A stretch of DNA of 64,000 bases from positions 1,860,001-1,924,000 of the forward strand of contig NC_089176.1 of assembly GCF_947507565.1 (NCBI RefSeq), read 5' to 3'. Below, piece by piece: positions 58,401 to 64,000 of the stretch. The notes beneath the pieces are model-generated. The model worked only from the letters and a program-made list of their open reading frames with translations, did not search any database and was not told the DNA's origin. The position numbers and the translations under genes were made by a program. How positions within the stretch are numbered: position 1 is the stretch's first letter; each line of letters begins with the position of its first letter. This DNA comes from Oscarella lobularis. Taxonomy: Eukaryota; Porifera; Homoscleromorpha; Homosclerophorida; Oscarellidae.

Positions 58401-58901
58401 CTCGAGAACAACATGGCTGTTATAAGGCTAGACAAGCCTATAGAGGTGAGCCGCTTTCGAAAGCCTATCTGTTCACCAAGGCATTCGGAGTACAACACGA
58501 TGATGAGCGATGAAAGGATTGCAGTCGGACAGACGGCGTTCCTCGTCGGGTATCAATACGTGAAAAATGGCGAAAGAGTCGTCTCGAATGTTCCTATTGA
58601 GTCGAGTGTTGTTATAGCTAACTTGTCCGAATGCAAGCAGAGGTGGCCTCGGAAAACGATTATAGATTCGAATCTGTGTGTTCGAGGCATTCCTGGAGAT
58701 ATTTGCTATGGAGCGACGGGCACTCCTCTTATGTGTCAGGATCCTAAGACGAACCGATACGTTCTGTGCGGTGTTGGCAGTTTTGGCTTTGAGGAGTGCA
58801 AGGATGGATACGCCGTTTATACTAATATGAGGAAATACGAAGAGATGATACGCGACACCGTTAGGATGGAATCGTATTTGTATAAGAAGTCTCATTACTA
58901 A
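55452..58901 (+). CDS. Secreted CUB-CCP3-vWA-trypsin-like pseudoprotease (factor-B-like, gene A)
   Basis: Signal peptide MMNTAVFGFVHVLLLAAVVA. A CUB domain follows (TCEPHSLPENRGTLKYPSPD, VDCTWKFQP, ILEIIDSSTNRVLARLSG), then a second beta-rich domain (DADWTICGSESRPACLNFFN). Three CCP/sushi modules come next: ESQSVIQYLRRCSKEAATYC onward; NGHFIFSNESKNEYYDEEKI...; CPKISLNNGTVSTRKQ...ATCMANSKWNVPLPKC. A vWA-like domain (about 57300-57960) has FAFNIAERS where complement factor B has the DxSxS metal site. The trypsin fold (58015-58901) has VVTGADCF, ENNMAVIRLD and CYGATGTPLMC at the His, Asp and Ser sites, so all three catalytic residues are replaced (H to D, D to M, S to T). CCP3-vWA-SP is the complement factor B/C2 order; the N-terminal CUB is extra. 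Inferred role: secreted, non-enzymatic binding protein of innate immunity or of the extracellular matrix. Confidence 0.87.
56771..56821 (+). repeat. In-frame 18-bp minisatellite in gene A
   Basis: Nearly three copies of GAGATGGAACATATGCAC, encoding EMEHMH repeats inside the second CCP module. Gene B lacks the expansion. Confidence 0.92.
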
Positions 58902-59329
58902 TGCGGAATTAGGTGGCCGAGTGACTTTGTTCGTTTGTTTGGTTTGTTTCTCGTCTGTGCATGGTAGCGTTTTGTATAATTTTCGCTTCTTTGAAATTGG
59001 ACTTTCTGTACGAAATGAAAAGGGTAGAAAAACAAACCAATAGACCGTTATCGTAGGTCAGCAATGCCGTTAAAATTCTCCGTTTTTCTTTTATCAATCT
59101 GAGCAGTAGTTACGGCTATACTATCCATGCTTCCACTAGCCTCGGATGCTTTCAGGGAGCGAGTCTGGGCGAGGCTACTAGGTTAGTAGTCTAGTAGGTT
59201 CCGTGGCTAATAAGGGCTCGCCTTTACGTCATCTGTAGCGTGCGTTCTGCCATGAAAAGATAACCTGGATAACCTGATGAGCTACGAGCTGGTGGTACAG
59301 TGAGTAGCCACTGTAGTATCGGCTCGACG
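58902..59329. other. 3' flank of factor-B-like gene A
   Basis: No gene. The first 100 bases (TTTGTTTGGTTTG, GTGGTAGCGTTTTG) are repeated after gene B at 63600-63660, so the 3' flank belongs to the duplicated unit. Confidence 0.55.
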
Positions 59330-59970
59330 GCGAACGGTTTTCTGACCGCGTTCCGCCCTGTATCATTTGACGAAAACTCGTCTGACGTCCGCGATCCGCG
59401 ATGCCGCTATGACGCAGCAAGAAGCGCAGATATGACGCGAGCGACAGCTTAGGGGCAACAATAACAGGAAAACAGCGCACTTGTGGACTCAATTTATAAA
59501 CGGCACGTAACCTTCGATCCATAATGAACGTCAATTGCATATTGTCCCCTCTCTCTAGGATCCGTACAATCCTCTTTACATGCAATTTAGGAATTAAACG
59601 AAGACTACGCGAATGCGTTGGCGTTATAATTCGATCACGTTGGATCACCGCCGATGGGTGGTAACCGCGGTGCCAGCTGTTTCTAAAAGTCGCAGTGTTA
59701 AAATTAACCGCTGATCGAACGTCCTGTTTTTGACCGGTCTGACTTCCGCGGATCTAACGTCTAATTGAAGACTTCCACGGAAGCGATGGGCTTCCGCTCC
59801 AAGCACGAAAAAACAGAGTGGGTGTTTTGTAATGACGCAGGAGGAAGCTCAAGTGGCGGGCACTGCTGCTTGTAGAGACCAGTAAAAAACATCTTCAAAT
59901 TCGCATTGCATGTACAGTATGCATGAGTGGACACAGATGTAGACATGAATTAGGCGTCAGCAAGCTAGCA
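59330..59970. repeat. Spacer repeat of the factor-B-like array (unit B)
   Basis: Second copy of the spacer repeat. The block 59720-59970 (CTTCCGCGGATCTAACGTCT, GACTTCCACGGAAGCGATGG, CAAGTGGCGGGCACTGCTGC, ending CAAAGACCGTACC) is closely repeated at 63760-64000. It contains a short trypsin-exon relic at 59645-59695 (CACCGCCGATGGGTGGTAAC). Confidence 0.85.
59645..59695 (+). pseudogene. Short relic of trypsin-domain exon
   Basis: CACCGCCGATGGGTGGTAAC, then GTGCCAGCTGTTTC, corresponds to HRRWVVTGADCF of the neighbouring genes. It sits in the same relative place as the relics near 54713 and 63716. Confidence 0.65.
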
Positions 59971-60132
59971 AAGACCGTACCTGCGTGAATGCGTGGGTTT
60001 AATTGTTCGGCATTGAAGCGACGTCATAATTTAATAAGCGAAAAGGAGGAAATTCAATCAGTGGATGTGCGTCTCTCTCCAAACCGCGACGTCACCTTGT
60101 ACTTTAATTTTATTAGGGCTTCCAACGTGCGG

Positions 60133-60170
60133 TATAAAAGGACGACGAGTTTGGGAGATTTGGCAGTCTC
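60133..60170 (+). promoter_or_regulatory. Core promoter of factor-B-like gene B
   Basis: TATAAAAGGACGACGAG at 60133, then GGCAGTCTCGTCTAG about 30 bases on, matching the gene A promoter. The ATG follows at 60197. Confidence 0.65.
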
Positions 60171-60196
60171 GTCTAGTTGCAGAAGACAACGATACG

Positions 60197-63100
60197 ATGA
60201 AAACGGCTGTCTTGGGTACGTGTACTATGCACGTCCTCCTCCTAGCTGCAGTCGTTGCAGGTAAAGAATTCAAAGGGATTCGATTCCGTTGTATTTGCTA
60301 CTGTAAAGTATTATTTGCAGGAGAGAGATACGTCAGTTCGTGCGAACCTAATCTTCTACCTGGAAATCGAGGGACCTTGGAGTATCCTTCTCCAGAGAGC
60401 CGATTATCCCGCTATGGCGCAAATGTTGACTGCACGTGGAAATTTCAACCTGTGATGCCGCTTTTTGGTCATACCAACAAGTGCGATCGAATGGTTGCAA
60501 CAGTGGAGTTTCTTGACACTGAGAAAGACGGAGACATTCTCGAGATCGTAGATTCATCAACGAACAGAGTCTTGGCCAGACTTTCAGGGAATTCTCTTGA
60601 TTATCCTAAGCAGTACGTCGCTTGTTCTTCCGAATTAACAATTCGTTTCAAATCAAACAGTAACTGGGAAAGAGGAGACGGGTTTAAAATTTCCTATACA
60701 ACAGACAGTACGTTTCGAATGGTACTGCTGTATAGATAATTATTTCAAACCTTACCTTAGGAAACATGATCAGTCCAAAAATTATTTCGGATGATGAGAC
60801 TTTTCGTGCAGACTGGACAATTTGCGGATCCGAGAGTCGTCCGGCCTGCTTGAATTTCTTCAATATCCCTGACAACACCGATGCGTTTTTTGCCGAAGTT
60901 TCGAACGGAGAGGGCGACTCGGAACACGTCAAAATTTCTTACAAGGAAGGTTCAAGCAAGACTCTCTCTGCTAAGAGACTTGTCACTTTTAAACTGTCAC
61001 GGACCTATCAAGGCTTCAAAGCGCATCTCTGTGGTAACAGTAAATATTGGGCTACAGTAGCAACGTCCAAACACAATTTATGTTAGGTACCACTACGTGT
61101 AAATCTTCGTCAGTGCTAAATGGACACGAATTTCGATCTACGAATCAATATTGGGGAAGATGCTATAGCGAGGCAACTACCTACTGCAAGCAAGGGTACC
61201 ACAATTACGATAATTTTAAAACACGAGTGTGTAAGCATGACGGAAAATGGGATCATTCAAGTCCACCTCAGTGCAAAAGTAAGGAATTTTCAAGGCACTT
61301 TGTTTTATAAACTGGCGTTTTATGTGGTAGAAATCAAGTGTTCCAATATACCTACCATCGAAAACGGACATTTCATATTTTCCAACAAAAGCAAAAACGA
61401 ATATTACGATGAAGAAAAGATCGAGTGGAAATGCGACAAGGGCTTCTCCCACGTAGAGGACTTTTATGGGAGACGTCCATTTCCCTTTTCTCCTTTTCCC
61501 TTTGATTCGAGACGGAACGAATGTCACATTACTACAATATTCCTCCTGCTTTACAATGGAGTCTTCCAGGACCGAGCCTTGACAACTTCCTCAGGCGTAT
61601 GGCATCGCGAGTAGGAAATATGTCTTGCGGGGCTCATGGATGGAGAGGAGTTCCAAGATGCCAACGTAGGCCGGGCCTCTATACTTCTAATAAAAATTTT
61701 GAATATGAATTCTATTGCAGCCGTTCGATGTCCACAAATCAGTCTGAAAAACGGCACTGTTTCGACTAGAAAACAAGCCTATTATAGGTACCACAACGGG
61801 ATTATTCGACTTGATCAAATAGACAGGAGACCTCATTATCTGTCGACTGCCAGCTTTTCTTGCAACAGCGGATTTACTCTTGTTGGCTACAGTGTCGCCA
61901 CCTGTATGGCTAATTCGAAATGGAACGTCCCTCTTCCAAAATGTACAGGGGAGCCATTGTATAGAATGCTAATTATTATTGATTTATTCACATTTAGGTT
62001 TGCCTGAAACGAATTCGGTCAAACACCAAATCGCGACGTTCGAGAACAAATTCCTGCTTCCTTTAGCAACGTATTCTCGCAATGCCCAACCTGACGAGAA
62101 TCTTCTCGGAAGACACGATCGCTCCGATGTGCTCGACGCGCAGTCCGACGTCAAACTGGATCTCCTCTTCGCTTTCAATATTGGCGAGAGAAGTCCTCTG
62201 GAAAAAGTGTATAAAAAATTTGTCAATAACACTATTATGAACTTCCCCATCGACACAGAAAAGACCCGCGTAGCTGTCTTGGTTCTCATGAACGGAACAA
62301 TTTGGAAATTCGTTGGTACACCCAATCAAACTGACGTTCTCGAAGGAAATCCTCATAACATCTCAGAAAATCTCGAAGAGTTCATGGAAAATATTAACTT
62401 GATGTTTGAGACAGGATTAGGCAGCGAACCGAGAGATGCGAAGAGAGTGGCTTTAATTGTCAGCGAACAACTTCCGAGGGTCGCTAATCAACAACGCGCT
62501 TTGGCTGCACTGCTGCGTTACGGGCAATTGAACGTGAAATCACTCATTATTTCGACGCGAGACTTGCCGCATTACATGGAACCCACGGCGGATTTTATCG
62601 AATTTCACACCGCCCATGATTTCCACACCTTTGTGAATTACTCAAGCCCAAGTAAAAATGGGGTGTTGCGTTCGGACTGGCGTCAATTATGTTTTTCTGT
62701 ATAGCTACGGTCGACGATCTTTGCGGTGTAGCTGGAGCTCCGGGCCAGCGCTATCCCTTTTCAAACTTCTCGGTTGCAGCACGTGGGGCCTGGCCCTGGC
62801 TCGTCACCGTCCTAGGCAAGGGAGAGTACGAATGCGACGGCGTACTCGTTCACCGCCGATGGGTAGTCACCGGTGCCGACTGTTTCAAAAAAGCGACTTA
62901 CAACGGCAAAATCAACGGTTATAGAATAGAAGTCCGAGTTGGACAATATGAACTGAACGACAAGGACGACGGACTGACGTTAAGCGAGTACGACGGAATC
63001 GACGTTCTCACTCGAGGAGATCATCCGCCGCTTGGACTGAAAGTGTGGCGCTCAACAAGAAGATTCAAACCGGATATACTCGAGAACAACATGGCTGTTA

Positions 63101-63579
63101 TAAGGCTAGACATGCCTATAGAGGTGAGCCGCTTTCGAAAGCCTATCTGTTCACCAAGGCATTCGGAGTACAACACGATGATGAGCGATGAAAGGATTGC
63201 AGTCGGACAGACGGCGTTCCTTGTCGGGTATCAATACGTGAAAAATGGCGAACGCGTCGTCTCGAATGTTCCTATTGAGTCGAATGTTGTTATAGCTAAT
63301 TTGTCCGAATGCAAGCAGAGATGGCCTCAGAAAACGATTATAGATTCGAATCTGTGTGTTCGAGGCATTCCTGGAGATATTTGCTATGGAGGGACTGGCA
63401 CTCCTCTTATGTGTCAGGATCCTAAGACGAACCGATACATTCTGTGCGGTGTTGGCAGTTTTGGCTTTGAGGAGTGCAAGGACGGATATGCCGTGTATAC
63501 TAACATGAGGAAGTACGAAGAGATGATACGCGACACCGTTAGGATGCAATCGAGTTTGTATAACAAGATTATTTACTAA
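60197..63579 (+). CDS. CUB-CCP3-vWA-trypsin-like pseudoprotease (factor-B-like, gene B; apparent frameshift)
   Basis: Tandem paralogue of gene A with the same exon plan. Signal peptide MKTAVLGTCTMHVLLLAAVV; CUB (SCEPNLLPGNRGTLEYPSPE, ILEIVDSSTNRVLARLSG); second beta-domain (RADWTICGSESRPACLNFF); three CCP modules; vWA-like domain with FNIGERS at the metal site; trypsin fold with VVTGADCF, ENNMAVIRLD and CYGGTGTPLMC. The catalytic triad is absent exactly as in gene A. In the second CCP module the frame that reads DFYGRRPFPFSPFPF continues to a stop near 61612, while the homologous MSHYYNIPPALQW is in another frame beginning at 61521. One base appears to be missing near 61519 compared with gene A. 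This could be a null allele, a sequencing error or an unrecognised splice. The last 1.5 kb is nearly identical to gene A. Confidence 0.82.
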
Positions 63580-64000
63580 TGAGACAATTTGCGGAAGTGA
63601 CCGAGTGAGTACAGTTTGTTTGGTTTGTTAATTTTTGTCTGTGGTAGCGTTTTGCATCATTATACTTTCTGTGCGAATTTTTTTTTTTCGATCACTCACT
63701 GATGCAGGGGCCCTGCACTGATGGGTGGTATCTGTTTCAAAAAGACGCAGCATCGTCCTGTTTTTTGACGGGTCTGACTTCCGCGGATCTAACGTCTAAT
63801 TGAAGACTTCCACGGAAGCGATGGGCTTCCGCTCCAAGCACGTAAAAGCAAGTGGGTGTTATGTAATGACGCAGGAGGAAGCGCAAGTGGCGGGGCACTG
63901 CTGCTGGTAGAAACCAGCAGAAAACGTCTTCAAATTCGCACTACATGTATGCATGAGTGGCCACAGATGCAGACAAGAATCAGCAAGCAAAGACCGTACC
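63580..64000. repeat. 3' flank of gene B and spacer repeat of a further array unit
   Basis: The flank to about 63700 repeats the 3' flank of gene A. From 63716 a trypsin-exon relic (GATGGGTGGTATCTGTTTC) and then the spacer repeat (63760-64000) match 59650-59970 up to CAAAGACCGTACC at the window edge. In unit B that point lies about 205 bp before the start codon of gene B, so a third gene probably starts just beyond the window. Confidence 0.8.

Overview
The window is animal nuclear DNA. Genes are split by very short GT-AG introns (mostly about 40-100 bp) and lie close together. The set (TRPA1 channel, Munc13-4-like C2/MUN protein, factor-B-like multidomain protein, metaxin-2, USP1, ABHD6) is metazoan. 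Squalene monooxygenase argues against sterol auxotrophs such as insects and nematodes. A compact-genome marine invertebrate, most likely a sponge, fits best, but the species cannot be read from the sequence.

Layout: (1) 1-20.7 kb holds three TRPA1-like genes. One is inverted and cut by the left edge (1-1618, minus); two are tandem on the plus strand (9.4-14.6 and 15.5-20.7 kb). Between the inverted and tandem copies sit a young, apparently intact Ty3/gypsy retrotransposon (1911-7779, 185-bp LTRs, TSD tagat) and a metaxin-2 gene. (2) 21.7-26.7 kb is a Munc13-4-like gene. (3) 26.8-28.3 kb is a repeat-rich spacer with a relic of that gene's 5' end. (4) 28.3-35.8 kb is a 2,453-residue type I polyketide synthase, KS-AT-DH-(degenerate ER)-KR-ACP-TE, with two small introns. 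(5) 36.1-38.9 kb is USP1 (minus). (6) 39.15-44.22 kb is a decayed tyrosine-recombinase retrotransposon with split direct repeats, lying against a second Munc13-4 relic. (7) 45.3-47.6 kb is squalene monooxygenase; 47.9-48.8 an unrecognised helical protein (minus); 49.7-51.2 an intronless arylsulfatase (minus); 52.1-53.9 ABHD6. (8) 55.4-64 kb is a tandem array of secreted complement-factor-B-like genes (CUB, second beta-domain, three CCP, vWA, trypsin-like) in which both the vWA metal site and the protease triad are lost. Spacer repeats at the right edge suggest the array continues.

The strongest candidates for something undescribed are the PKS and the CUB-CCP-vWA-pseudoprotease family. The region has also been shuffled by local duplication: relics of metaxin, squalene monooxygenase, Munc13-4 and the trypsin exon lie away from their parent genes. 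No operon-like functional cluster is visible; the neighbours of the PKS are unrelated housekeeping or signalling genes.
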